Notes under the pieces: model-generated | Told to the model about the DNA's origin: nothing | The model's input: the letters and a program-made list of their open reading frames with translations, nothing else | Database searches by the model: none | Position numbers and translations under genes: made by a program | Shown here: positions 1 to 5,839 of the stretch, piece by piece | Layout of the letters: every line of letters starts with the position of its first letter | How positions within the stretch are numbered: the first letter of the stretch is position 1 | Assembly (NCBI GenBank): GCA_030596915.1 | Contig: JAUVSX010000192.1 | Span: 1 to 6,394 of the forward strand | Reading direction: 5' to 3' | From: Chloroflexota bacterium | Lineage (GTDB): Bacteria > Chloroflexota > Anaerolineae > B4-G1 | Length of the DNA stretch: 6,394 bases

Positions 1-23
1 AGGCCGCCGCGGAGGCGGTTGGC

Positions 24-166
24 GAGGGGACGGAAACAGACCATACAGCACGACTCCCCGCCCCTCTCCTGGCCGCCGGGAGATGAAATCCCCGGTTAGG
101 GTACGAAGTCCCCGTTTCAGGGGAGGGGTACGCGCTTCTGAGCGCGCAGGTCGAGGGCTCTCTTCC
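24..166. repeat. Structured dispersed repeat, copy 1
   Basis: About 140 bp that recur at 3034-3160 in the same orientation, with near-identical blocks (CTCTCCTGGCCGCCGGGAGA, GAAGTCCCCGTTTCAGGGGA, GCGCTTCTGAGCGCGCAGG). Three foldable parts are visible. The outer stem is CCCCTCTCCTG (61-71) with CAGGGGAGGGG (118-128), 11 pairs including one G-T wobble. The inner hairpin is CCGGG-A-GAT (76-84) with ATCCCCGG (88-95) around a GAA loop. The third is the small hairpin CGCGC-TTCTGA-GCGCG (131-146). This copy also carries an extra 20-bp unit (83-102). It contains no open frame of note and lies directly upstream of the transporter gene. Confidence 0.8.
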
Positions 167-191
167 CACTAGCGCACCCCCACTCCCCACG

Positions 192-197
192 TATACT
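192..197 (+). promoter_or_regulatory. Putative -10 box of a leaderless promoter
   Basis: TATACT differs from the TATAAT consensus at one base and ends 7 nt before the ATG at 205, so transcription would begin at or next to the start codon. No Shine-Dalgarno sequence lies in the pyrimidine-rich DNA between box and ATG, which fits a leaderless mRNA. No convincing -35 hexamer is present at 17 bp spacing and there is no extended -10 TG. This is inference from spacing only. Confidence 0.45.
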
Positions 198-204
198 TCC
201 CCCT

Positions 205-1104
205 ATGACAAACGATACCAACACCCACAATGGAAAAACCCCTACCCGGTCCACAGTCGTCCTCTACCTCATCCTGTCCGCGGTGCTCTGGTCCACCAGC
301 GGCGTTCTGGTCAAGATACTCGATTGGCACCCACTCTCCATCTGGGCCGGTCGCAGCACACTCGCCTTCGGCGTCTTTTTCATCTACCTGCGGCGCTTCC
401 CCTGGAAGCGCCCCTCCTGGGCCAAGATCATCGGCATCATCTGCTTCCTCAGCACCCAACTGCTCTTCATCACCAGCAACAGGATGACCACCGCCGCCAA
501 CAACATCTTCCTCCAATACACCGCCCCGATCTACATCGTGCTGCTGGCCTACTGGTTCCTGCGCGAGCGCCCCGAGCGCGCCGACTGGATCACTATGGGC
601 GTCATCTTCGTCGGGCTCTTTTTCTTCTTCGGCGACGAGCTCAGCTTCGACGGAACGGTGGGCAACCTCTTGGCGCTGCTCAGCGGCGTGACCCTGGCCG
701 GTATGACCGTCGCCATGCGTGCACAGAAGGACGGCTCCCCGGCCGAGACGATCATGCTGAGCCACCTCATCGCCGGCATCATCGGGATGCCCTCCCTGGT
801 CCGGGAGACCTTCACGCCGCAGAGCCTCGGCATCATCGTCTTCCTGGGCATCTTCCAGATCGGCTTGGCCTTTGTCTTCTACTCCATCGCCATCAAACAC
901 GTGCCGGCGATGGAGTCCACCCTCATCCTGACACTGGAGCCGATCCTCAACCCGATCTGGGTCTTCCTGATCCTGGGGGAATCGCCCGGCCCGCATGCCC
1001 TTGTCGGCGGCATCATCGTTGTCGGCGCCGTCACCGCGCGGGCGTTGGCAGGCACCGGGATCGGCAGTAAACATAACGTTCCAACGTTGGAACAGCCTGC
1101 CTAG
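205..1104 (+). CDS. DMT/EamA-family transporter, 299 aa
   Basis: Integral membrane carrier of the drug/metabolite transporter superfamily (EamA, formerly DUF6). These are usually exporters or importers of amino acids, nucleosides or other small metabolites; the substrate cannot be read from sequence. The protein has the family's usual length (~300 aa) and two tandem EamA halves, roughly residues 17-145 and 153-285, giving about ten hydrophobic segments. The first runs from about residue 17 (VVLYLILSAVLW). Typical signatures are the FLRERPERADWITMG stretch at the end of the first half and LILGE followed by GGIIVVGAV near the end of the second. The chosen ATG gives a short polar N-terminus and sits 7 nt after a TATACT box, without an SD. 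The last codons overlap a 16-bp palindrome. The sulfatase-like gene follows 52 bp downstream on the same strand, so co-transcription is likely. Confidence 0.9.
   Translation: MTNDTNTHNGKTPTRSTVVLYLILSAVLWSTSGVLVKILDWHPLSIWAGRSTLAFGVFFIYLRRFPWKRPSWAKIIGIICFLSTQLLFITSNRMTTAANNIFLQYTAPIYIVLLAYWFLRERPERADWITMGVIFVGLFFFFGDELSFDGTVGNLLALLSGVTLAGMTVAMRAQKDGSPAETIMLSHLIAGIIGMPSLVRETFTPQSLGIIVFLGIFQIGLAFVFYSIAIKHVPAMESTLILTLEPILNPIWVFLILGESPGPHALVGGIIVVGAVTARALAGTGIGSKHNVPTLEQPA
1078..1093. repeat. 16-bp perfect palindrome inside the transporter's 3' end
   Basis: GTTCCAACGTTGGAAC equals its own reverse complement and lies in the last codons of the transporter, ending 8 bp before its stop. It contains two adjacent copies of the octamer type CAACGTTC (TAACGTTC, CAACGTTG), which recurs in degenerate form at 5761-5816. 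It could be a dispersed-repeat remnant or a regulatory site for the downstream gene. Confidence 0.7.
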
Positions 1105-1143
1105 AGCGAGGCGTAGAGTTCTAACGTATAACGCTTGGGCACC

Positions 1144-1152
1144 AAAGGAGGT
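1144..1152 (+). promoter_or_regulatory. Strong Shine-Dalgarno deciding the hydrolase start
   Basis: AAAGGAGGT is fully complementary to the 16S rRNA anti-SD and stands 4-5 nt before the ATG at 1157. It fixes that start against the in-frame ATG at 995, which lies inside the transporter gene and would add 54 residues without sulfatase character. Confidence 0.9.
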
Positions 1153-1156
1153 CGCC

Positions 1157-3031
1157 ATGAGCTTGAATCTGATCGTCATCTGTCTGGATACCTTCCGCGC
1201 CGACCTGATCGGCCCGGATCGCAAGATGAGCTACGTCGCCACGCCCAACCTGGACGCCCTGGCCCGGGAGTCCGTCAGCTTCGAGCGGGCCTTCGGCGAG
1301 GGCCAGCCCACCTTGCAGATGCGGCGCGCCTTCTTCACCGGCCGGCGCTCCTTCCCCTGGATCTACAACTACGACCGCCGCGGGCACTGGCACCATGCCC
1401 CCGGCTGGCACAAGATCCCGCCCCACCAGGACACGCTGGCCGAGATCTTGCTCAACCGCGGCGTCTACACCGGCCTGGTCGCCGACACCTACCACATGTT
1501 CAAGCCGACGATGAACTACACACGCGGCTTCGCCTCCTACGACTTCGTCCGTGGGCAGGAGAGCGATAACTGGCGCGGCGGCACGCTGGCCTCCATCACC
1601 GCCGAGATGCGACGGCACACCCGCGGGCCCCTGGACGGCCCCGGCGTCGCGCACCTGGCCCAATACCTCTTCAACCAGCGGGATCGGCAGAGCGAGGAGG
1701 ACTACCAATGCGCGCGTGTCTTCCGCTCGGCGATGCGATGGCTGGATGACAATGCCGCCACGGCGAGCGCAGCCGCCGCAGGCGCAACGGCGGGCGCCGC
1801 CAAGCACTTCTTCCTGTGGATCGACTCCTTTGACCCGCACGAGCCCTGGGACCCGCCCAAGGCCTATGCCGATCGCTACTTCGCGTGGCAGGGCGAGCCG
1901 GGCATCGAGTACATCTACCCCAACAACCGGGACGCCACGCCCGCGGAAAAAGCCCGGACCCGCGCCCTCTACTGTGGCGAGGTCACCTTTGTCGACAAAT
2001 GGGTCGGCGCCTTCCTGAACAAGGTCGATGAACTCAAGCTGTGGGACGACACCATCGTGGTGATGACCAGCGACCACGGCACCCAGTTGCTGGACCACGG
2101 GATGTTCGGCAAGGGCACGTCGGAGATGCACCCGTTCAACACCCAGATTCCGCTCTACATCCGCCACCCGGACGGGCCGCGCGGCATCGAGATCGACGCC
2201 TTCGTCCAGAGCCACGACCTTATGCCCACGCTGCTACGTCTGCTGGACGTCCCCTACACCAACGTCGACGGCGAGGATGCCTGGACGCTGGTCACTGGAG
2301 AGCGTGAGCAACTGCGCGATCACATCGTCACCGGCTGGGCCGGCTTCACCGCCGGCAACGCCGGGGGGCGCGCCGCCGTGCGCGACAACGATTGGAACTA
2401 TATCACCAGCGTCCACGAGGAGGACCCGGCGCCAGAACTCTACGACCTCCACGCCGATCCCGGCGAGACCCACAACGTCCACGACGCCCATCCCGACGTC
2501 GTCGCCCGCCAGCGCCGCCGCCTCGAAGCCGTCGTCGGCCAGCCCCTCCCCGCCCACCTCAACGAGGTCTGCGACCCATCGCCGGCGCCACTGCGGGTGT
2601 ATCTGGAGAGAAGACAGGGGTCGCGAGGAAGGGAGGAAGGAGTAAGGCAGACCGGGGCGGTAGTAGATCCAGAGGCGCGCACCCCGAAAACGCAAGACCC
2701 GTTCTGCTCAGGCCGGTGTCAACGCTCGACACAGTCGCGGCGCGAGCCCGTCTTCGTGTCAGGCGCCCGTGGAGGGGCTCACGCCCCAACTGCGTTGGAG
2801 CTGAAGCCAACCCCAGCGGGGAGCCTGGAAGGCACTTCTCAAAACGGTGGTGCAGCGTGCCATCCTGAACCGCGGGCGTCTCGCCCGCATCTTCGCGCCA
2901 GTGGGTATTGCGATATTCATAGTAGCTGCTGCGCACTTCGGGCCCTTAGGAGCAGAGCGGGCGAGACGCAGGGCATTCTGATGCCCGCGGTCCGCAGAAG
3001 CCGCAATCTGGCGCGAGTGATCTTGAAGTAA
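1157..3031 (+). CDS. Sulfatase-like hydrolase (AP superfamily) with Thr at nucleophile site; read-through tail
   Basis: Arylsulfatase-A-like (PF00884-type) enzyme of the alkaline phosphatase superfamily, which hydrolyses sulfate, phosphate or phosphonate esters. Visible landmarks: N-terminal metal motif LIVICLDTFRADLIG (D11), nucleophile region PTLQMRRAFFTGRR (51-64), YDFVRGQESDNW (RGQE at 132-135), SFDPHEPWDPP (H228), TSDHG (D306, H307) and LDHGMFGKG (H314, K319). The nucleophile position normally C/S-x-P-x-R reads T52-L-Q-M-R56, so no formylglycine can form. Thr nucleophiles are known in other branches of the superfamily (NPP, PafA). An Ala-rich low-complexity insert spans residues 200-215. 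There is no signal peptide, so it is probably cytoplasmic. Sulfatase character ends near residue 486 (2612). The remaining ~135 residues are low-complexity, Arg-rich and translated from palindromic repeat DNA. In another frame a TAA lies at 2643-2645, so a one-base insertion in the purine-rich tract may have removed the natural stop. Hydrolase assignment is firm, substrate unknown. Confidence 0.85.
   Translation: MSLNLIVICLDTFRADLIGPDRKMSYVATPNLDALARESVSFERAFGEGQPTLQMRRAFFTGRRSFPWIYNYDRRGHWHHAPGWHKIPPHQDTLAEILLNRGVYTGLVADTYHMFKPTMNYTRGFASYDFVRGQESDNWRGGTLASITAEMRRHTRGPLDGPGVAHLAQYLFNQRDRQSEEDYQCARVFRSAMRWLDDNAATASAAAAGATAGAAKHFFLWIDSFDPHEPWDPPKAYADRYFAWQGEPGIEYIYPNNRDATPAEKARTRALYCGEVTFVDKWVGAFLNKVDELKLWDDTIVVMTSDHGTQLLDHGMFGKGTSEMHPFNTQIPLYIRHPDGPRGIEIDAFVQSHDLMPTLLRLLDVPYTNVDGEDAWTLVTGEREQLRDHIVTGWAGFTAGNAGGRAAVRDNDWNYITSVHEEDPAPELYDLHADPGETHNVHDAHPDVVARQRRRLEAVVGQPLPAHLNEVCDPSPAPLRVYLERRQGSRGREEGVRQTGAVVDPEARTPKTQDPFCSGRCQRSTQSRREPVFVSGARGGAHAPTALELKPTPAGSLEGTSQNGGAACHPEPRASRPHLRASGYCDIHSSCCALRALRSRAGETQGILMPAVRRSRNLARVILK
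2774..2821. repeat. Cluster of three small hairpins
   Basis: Three consecutive perfect inverted repeats: GGGGC-TCAC-GCCCC (2774-2787), CCAAC-TGC-GTTGG (2786-2798, overlapping the first by 2 bp) and CCCC-AGC-GGGG (2811-2821). The dense spacing suggests a repetitive extragenic palindromic element; no T-run follows, so intrinsic termination is not indicated. Confidence 0.55.
2869..2991. repeat. Nested G/C-rich inverted-repeat element
   Basis: Four perfect complementary pairings overlap here. ACCGCGGGC (2869-2877) pairs with GCCCGCGGT (2983-2991). GCGTCTCGCCCGC (2876-2888) pairs with GCGGGCGAGACGC (2957-2969), 13 bp. Local hairpins are GCGGGCG-TCT-CGCCCGC (2872-2888) and GGGCAT-TCTG-ATGCCC (2971-2986). 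CATCCTGA (2861-2868) and CATTCTGA (2974-2981) border the two arms in direct orientation. The layout allows one long cruciform or two local hairpins, typical of a REP/MITE-like element. Confidence 0.65.
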
Positions 3032-3033
3032 GG

Positions 3034-3160
3034 GAGGGGACAGACACAGACCCATCCGTCAATCCCAGTCCCGCCCCCCCTCTCCTGGCCGCCGGGAGAC
3101 GAAGTCCCCGTTTCAGGGGAGGCGAACGCGCTTCTGAGCGCGCAGGGTGAGGGCTCTCCC
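3034..3160. repeat. Structured dispersed repeat, copy 2
   Basis: Same element as 24-166, same orientation, lacking the extra 20-bp unit. Outer stem CCCCTCTCCTG (3077-3087) pairs with CAGGGGAGG (3114-3122). The inner hairpin is CGGG-A-GAC (3093-3100) with GTCCCCG (3104-3110) around GAA; the GAT/ATC arms of copy 1 are replaced by GAC/GTC, a compensatory change. Hairpin CGCGC-TTCTGA-GCGCG lies at 3127-3142. The element ends directly at the stop codon of the minus-strand lipoprotein gene (3161) and starts 3 bp after the sulfatase frame's stop, so it separates two convergent genes. No T-run is visible on either strand. Confidence 0.8.
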
Positions 3161-5659
3161 CTACGGCATCACCACCTCCAGATTGTCAAACGCCACGTCG
3201 CTGTACGTCCCATCCATCGAGCTCACCGCAAAGCTGATGTCGCCGTCGGTCAGCACGCCATCGGTGAACTCCCCGATCAGCTGCCCGTTGAGCCGGAAGG
3301 TGATCGTGCTGCCATTGCAGATGAGCTGCATCGTATTCACCACATCCCAGCCCTGGTTCACAGCGGTTGACTCCTCGACGTCCAGATAGTACGTCACTTC
3401 CCCGGCGTAGTTGGCCTCCATCTTCACATAGCCGTCGGCGCTGTAGCCGACCAGATAGTAGGCGTCGGAGCTTTGCCGGCGGCAACTCACATCGTGCCAG
3501 TTATCGTCCGACCCATCCACCAGCCGGCTCTCCACCGTGATGTCCACGTCCTCGAACCACATACCCGGTTCAGTATGCATCGCGAAGTCCGACTCGGTCC
3601 AGTTCAGGATGCGCAGCTCACCCTCCCCAAACCACACCTCACCTTTGTCATTTGAGCCGGTCCACCATCCTGGATCGGGCGACGTGAAATCATCGTAGAA
3701 CAGAGCGCCCTCGTACGGCGGTATTGCCGTCGCCAGCGGCGTGGGCCGCTGGCCTTCGGGCCGCCGGTCGTCGACGTTGGTCGCGTTATCCAAGACCGTG
3801 TTGTCGCCGATGGCCGGGTTCGCCGTATCACTCACGTAGATCCCCCACTTGTTCCCGGTGATTGTGTTCGCCTGGAGGATCCCACCGGCGGTCTCGAAAT
3901 AGGCCACGCCGGATTCGACACTATCCCGCAGGAAGTTCTCCTCGATCACCGGCACGGCCTCGTCGTTGACCGATATACCGTTCGCTAGGTTCTCCAGGAT
4001 CTCGTTGCCCCGCGCGGTGCCGCCACTGGTCCCGAAGTAGAGTAAGCCGCTCTCGGTGTTAGCCTCGATCCAGTTATCCTCGATCGAGGGCCACGCCTGC
4101 TCCCGCACGATGATGCCCGAGAGCCCATTCAGCGACACGGCATTGTCGACAACCAGCGGGGCAGCGTCACCCGACATGCGAATACCGGCCTCTGCGTTCT
4201 CACTCACCACGTTCAGCTCCAGAGTGGGCGCGCTCGTGCCGTAGAGATCGATGCCGTGCAAACCATTGCCGATGATCTCGTTGTCAGTCGCCGTCCCGGC
4301 GGCGTTCTGGAAATAGGCGAGGCCGCTCTCAACATTGTTGCTGGCCACATTGTACTCCAGCACCGGCTCTGCATCATCGCGCACAATGAAGCCCGAGAGC
4401 CCGTTCTCTGAAGCTTCATTGGACCGCGCAGTGCCGCCGCCGGAATCGCCATAGCGTATCCCAACTTCGGCATTGGATCGGCACACATTTCCCTCCAGCA
4501 GCGGCGCCGCCTCGTCGGTGACGCTGATACCGTGCAGACCGTTGCCCGAGCACGTGTTGCCCCGCGCCGTGCCGCCGGAGCGCTCGAAGAAGACGATGCC
4601 GTCCTCCTCATTCGCACTGCAGACGTTCTCCTCCAGCGTGGGCTGCGCGTCATCGTTCACGCTGATTCCGTGGAGGGTGTTATTCATCATTTCGTTGTTT
4701 CGAGCACTCCCGCCGCCCGCGACAAAGTAGACGAGGCCAGACTTCGCGTTCGCATCGAGCGTGTTGTCCTCGATCGTTGCGCGCGCCGTTCCCGTGACCA
4801 CAATGCCGTTCAACCCGTTCCCACTGCAGGTGCTGCGCTTCACCGTGCCGCTGCTCGCATCGCGGAAGTGGATACCATTCTGCACATTGTCGCTGCACGT
4901 GGTGTCTTCCACCGTCACCGACGCCTCATCCTCCAGCCGGATGCCGTCAAGGTTGTTATCCGTCGCTTCAGAGCTGAAGATCGCGCCGCTGGCACTGCCG
5001 GATAAGCGCACGCCCGCGTGGGACGCCCCTTCATCCAGCGTCACCGCACCCGAGACCCGCACCCCCTCCAACTCGACCTCGACCTCATCCACCCAGAGCA
5101 CATCCGCTTCGGCGGTGCCTTCGTGCCGCAGCGTCAGGTTGCGCACCGTGAAGCTGCCCCCTCCGCCGAAGTGCATCACGTAACCGGGCGCCGCACAGGA
5201 GACCTCCGTCGCGTCCATCCCCGCGCCCTCCAACGTCACCGATGCAGTGCGGTCGATCGGCTCGGCCAGGACAAAGCTCCCGGCATCCAGCACGATCTTC
5301 GAGCCCTCCGGGACCGCGAGCATCGCCGCCTCCAACGTCGCGTAGTCGCCGCTGCCGTCAGCCTTGACGCTCACCGTCACAGGACCCTCGTCCACCTCAA
5401 CGGACTCTGGGGATGGCGTGGGAGTCTGAACCTTCGGCTTGGCCGTCTCAGCCGAGTCATCGTCCGCCCCATCCCCATCCAGCGCCGACGTAGCCTCCTT
5501 CGCCTCCGCGGTTTGTGTCGCATAGGCTTCGGCGGCCTCGTACGTCGCCGTCGCGTCCACGTCCGGTTGTGACAGGCTGCACGCCAGCGTGGGCAGCAAC
5601 AACAGCAAGGCGATGATGAACAAAGACCAACGTGGAACCGACCGTGACTGCGTGTGCAT
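3161..5659 (-). CDS. Lipoprotein with right-handed beta-helix and C-terminal jelly-roll-like domain, 832 aa
   Basis: Probable surface protein. N-terminal signal of basic residues and a hydrophobic core ends in PTLAC (C27), a lipobox-like site with atypical T at -3. A spacer of Ala/Thr/Glu-rich and acidic sequence plus a TP-rich linker follows (28-92). Residues ~93-233 begin the solenoid (VKADGSGDYATLEAAM, as in pectin-lyase-fold/DUF1565 proteins). Residues 234-624 are 17 gapless 23-residue coils with the G-[IL] and xN PbH1 pattern, alternating two types. After a short Pro linker, residues ~651-832 (FYDDF..PGWW to FDNLEV) resemble a concanavalin-like/DUF1080-type domain that may bind or cleave glycans. 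No pectate-lyase catalytic set was recognised, so a binding, adhesion or scaffolding role is as likely as enzymatic activity. The start is supported by a GGGGGAGGG SD; the gene is divergent from the calcium-loop protein. Confidence 0.88.
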   Translation of the reverse strand: MHTQSRSVPRWSLFIIALLLLLPTLACSLSQPDVDATATYEAAEAYATQTAEAKEATSALDGDGADDDSAETAKPKVQTPTPSPESVEVDEGPVTVSVKADGSGDYATLEAAMLAVPEGSKIVLDAGSFVLAEPIDRTASVTLEGAGMDATEVSCAAPGYVMHFGGGGSFTVRNLTLRHEGTAEADVLWVDEVEVELEGVRVSGAVTLDEGASHAGVRLSGSASGAIFSSEATDNNLDGIRLEDEASVTVEDTTCSDNVQNGIHFRDASSGTVKRSTCSGNGLNGIVVTGTARATIEDNTLDANAKSGLVYFVAGGGSARNNEMMNNTLHGISVNDDAQPTLEENVCSANEEDGIVFFERSGGTARGNTCSGNGLHGISVTDEAAPLLEGNVCRSNAEVGIRYGDSGGGTARSNEASENGLSGFIVRDDAEPVLEYNVASNNVESGLAYFQNAAGTATDNEIIGNGLHGIDLYGTSAPTLELNVVSENAEAGIRMSGDAAPLVVDNAVSLNGLSGIIVREQAWPSIEDNWIEANTESGLLYFGTSGGTARGNEILENLANGISVNDEAVPVIEENFLRDSVESGVAYFETAGGILQANTITGNKWGIYVSDTANPAIGDNTVLDNATNVDDRRPEGQRPTPLATAIPPYEGALFYDDFTSPDPGWWTGSNDKGEVWFGEGELRILNWTESDFAMHTEPGMWFEDVDITVESRLVDGSDDNWHDVSCRRQSSDAYYLVGYSADGYVKMEANYAGEVTYYLDVEESTAVNQGWDVVNTMQLICNGSTITFRLNGQLIGEFTDGVLTDGDISFAVSSMDGTYSDVAFDNLEVVMP
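3788..4960 (-). repeat. Seventeen 69-bp units encoding alternating 23-residue beta-helix coils
   Basis: Residues 234-624 break into 17 units of 23 residues with no insertion or deletion. Odd units carry an NGL-xGI-xV start and a D-x-A-x-P-x-[LI]-E middle. Even units carry N-x-E-[SD]-G-[LI]-x-[YF]-F and usually GGTAR-xNE. The true repeat is therefore 46 residues (138 bp). DNA identity between units is only partial, so the array is old. The last unit lacks one residue before its Gly and caps the series. Confidence 0.85.
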
Positions 5660-5663
5660 AAGA

Positions 5664-5672
5664 CCCTCCCCC
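5664..5672 (-). promoter_or_regulatory. Ribosome binding site of the beta-helix lipoprotein
   Basis: Read on the minus strand, GGGGGAGGG precedes TCTT-ATG, giving about 4-6 nt between the GGAGG core and the start codon at 5659. It supports the chosen start, which also begins a proper signal sequence. Confidence 0.8.
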
Positions 5673-5686
5673 AGGTTCAGTGACGC

Positions 5687-5707
5687 AAGAAAAGCCGCGC
5701 AGGCGGC
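5687..5707 (-). terminator. Terminator-like hairpin in the lipoprotein leader (possible attenuator)
   Basis: On the minus strand GCCGC (5707-5703), loop CTGC and GCGGC (5698-5694) are followed by TTTTCTT (5693-5687), the layout of a short intrinsic terminator. It lies between the promoter (5735-5763) and the SD. The 5-bp all-GC stem is short, so termination would be partial at most. GCAGG earlier in the leader (minus strand, 5725-5721) can pair with CCTGC of the loop and stem, offering a competing fold. Confidence 0.45.
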
Positions 5708-5734
5708 GAGCGTGAGCTATCCTGCCTGGCGACC

Positions 5735-5763
5735 ATCATATGAGCGAAGCCATCCGATGTCAA
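5735..5763 (-). promoter_or_regulatory. Sigma-70-type promoter of the beta-helix lipoprotein
   Basis: On the minus strand a perfect -35 TTGACA (5763-5758) is followed by a 17-bp spacer and -10 TATGAT (5740-5735), one mismatch from consensus. Transcription would start near 5728, giving a leader of about 70 nt before the ATG at 5659. The -35 box overlaps the first unit of the octamer array. Confidence 0.8.
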
Positions 5764-5816
5764 CGCGCCAACGTCCAAACATCTCAGCAGTCAGACGTTC
5801 AACCGTCGCAGCGTTC
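5761..5816. repeat. Decayed octamer array (CAACGTTC-like, seven units)
   Basis: Read in steps of 8 the sequence gives CAACGCGC, CAACGTCC, AAACATCT, CAGCAGTC, AGACGTTC, AACCGTCG and CAGCGTTC. Matches to CAACGTTC are 6, 7, 4, 5, 6, 4 and 7 of 8. The same octamer appears at the end of the transporter gene (1075-1090). The middle units are weak, so this is a degenerate array, or chance plus a few true copies. Confidence 0.45.
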
Positions 5817-5839
5817 CTCGTCTGAGAGCTGACTGCTGA
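5784..5839. repeat. 11-bp perfect inverted repeat with competing 7-bp pair
   Basis: TCAGCAGTCAG (5784-5794) is the reverse complement of CTGACTGCTGA (5829-5839), separated by 34 bp. An alternative pairing, TCAGACG (5791-5797) with CGTCTGA (5819-5825), shares bases with the left arm, so the two folds exclude each other. Confidence 0.6.

Larger units (their letters stand above)
2612..3031. other. Palindrome-rich, probably non-coding DNA forming the sulfatase ORF tail
   Basis: Although open in the sulfatase frame, this stretch looks like intergenic DNA. It begins with a purine-rich tract (2606-2642). It then holds a series of small inverted repeats: GTGTC/GACAC (2716-2732), GGGGC/GCCCC (2774-2787), CCAAC/GTTGG (2786-2798), CCCC/GGGG (2811-2821), and the nested G/C palindromes at 2869-2991. 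No separate gene with an SD and family features was recognised on either strand. Confidence 0.6.

Noticed and set aside
995..1156. Longer sulfatase start at the upstream in-frame ATG (995)
   Set aside because: It lies inside the transporter gene, adds residues without family character and lacks an SD; the ATG at 1157 has a perfect SD.
169..1224. Minus-strand open frame across the transporter
   Set aside because: Composition-biased (Asp/Glu/Gly/Gln) shadow of the membrane protein; no SD or family features.
1121..2215. Long minus-strand open frame opposite the sulfatase
   Set aside because: Low-complexity Val/Gly/Asp/Ala-rich translation typical of the antisense of a GC-rich gene; the plus strand has clear catalytic motifs.
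3127..3142. Intrinsic terminator between the convergent genes
   Set aside because: The CGCGC/GCGCG hairpin has no following T-run on either strand.
24..3160. Composite transposon with the two structured repeats as ends
   Set aside because: The copies are direct and not flush with target duplications, and no transposase lies between them; treated as dispersed repeats that could recombine.
3788..4960. CRISPR-like array
   Set aside because: The periodicity is protein-coding (69 bp = 23 residues), the units are diverged and there are no spacers with identical repeats.
5589..5825. Plus-strand open frame across the lipoprotein 5' end and leader
   Set aside because: It overlaps the lipoprotein signal region antisense and its promoter; no SD or family signal.
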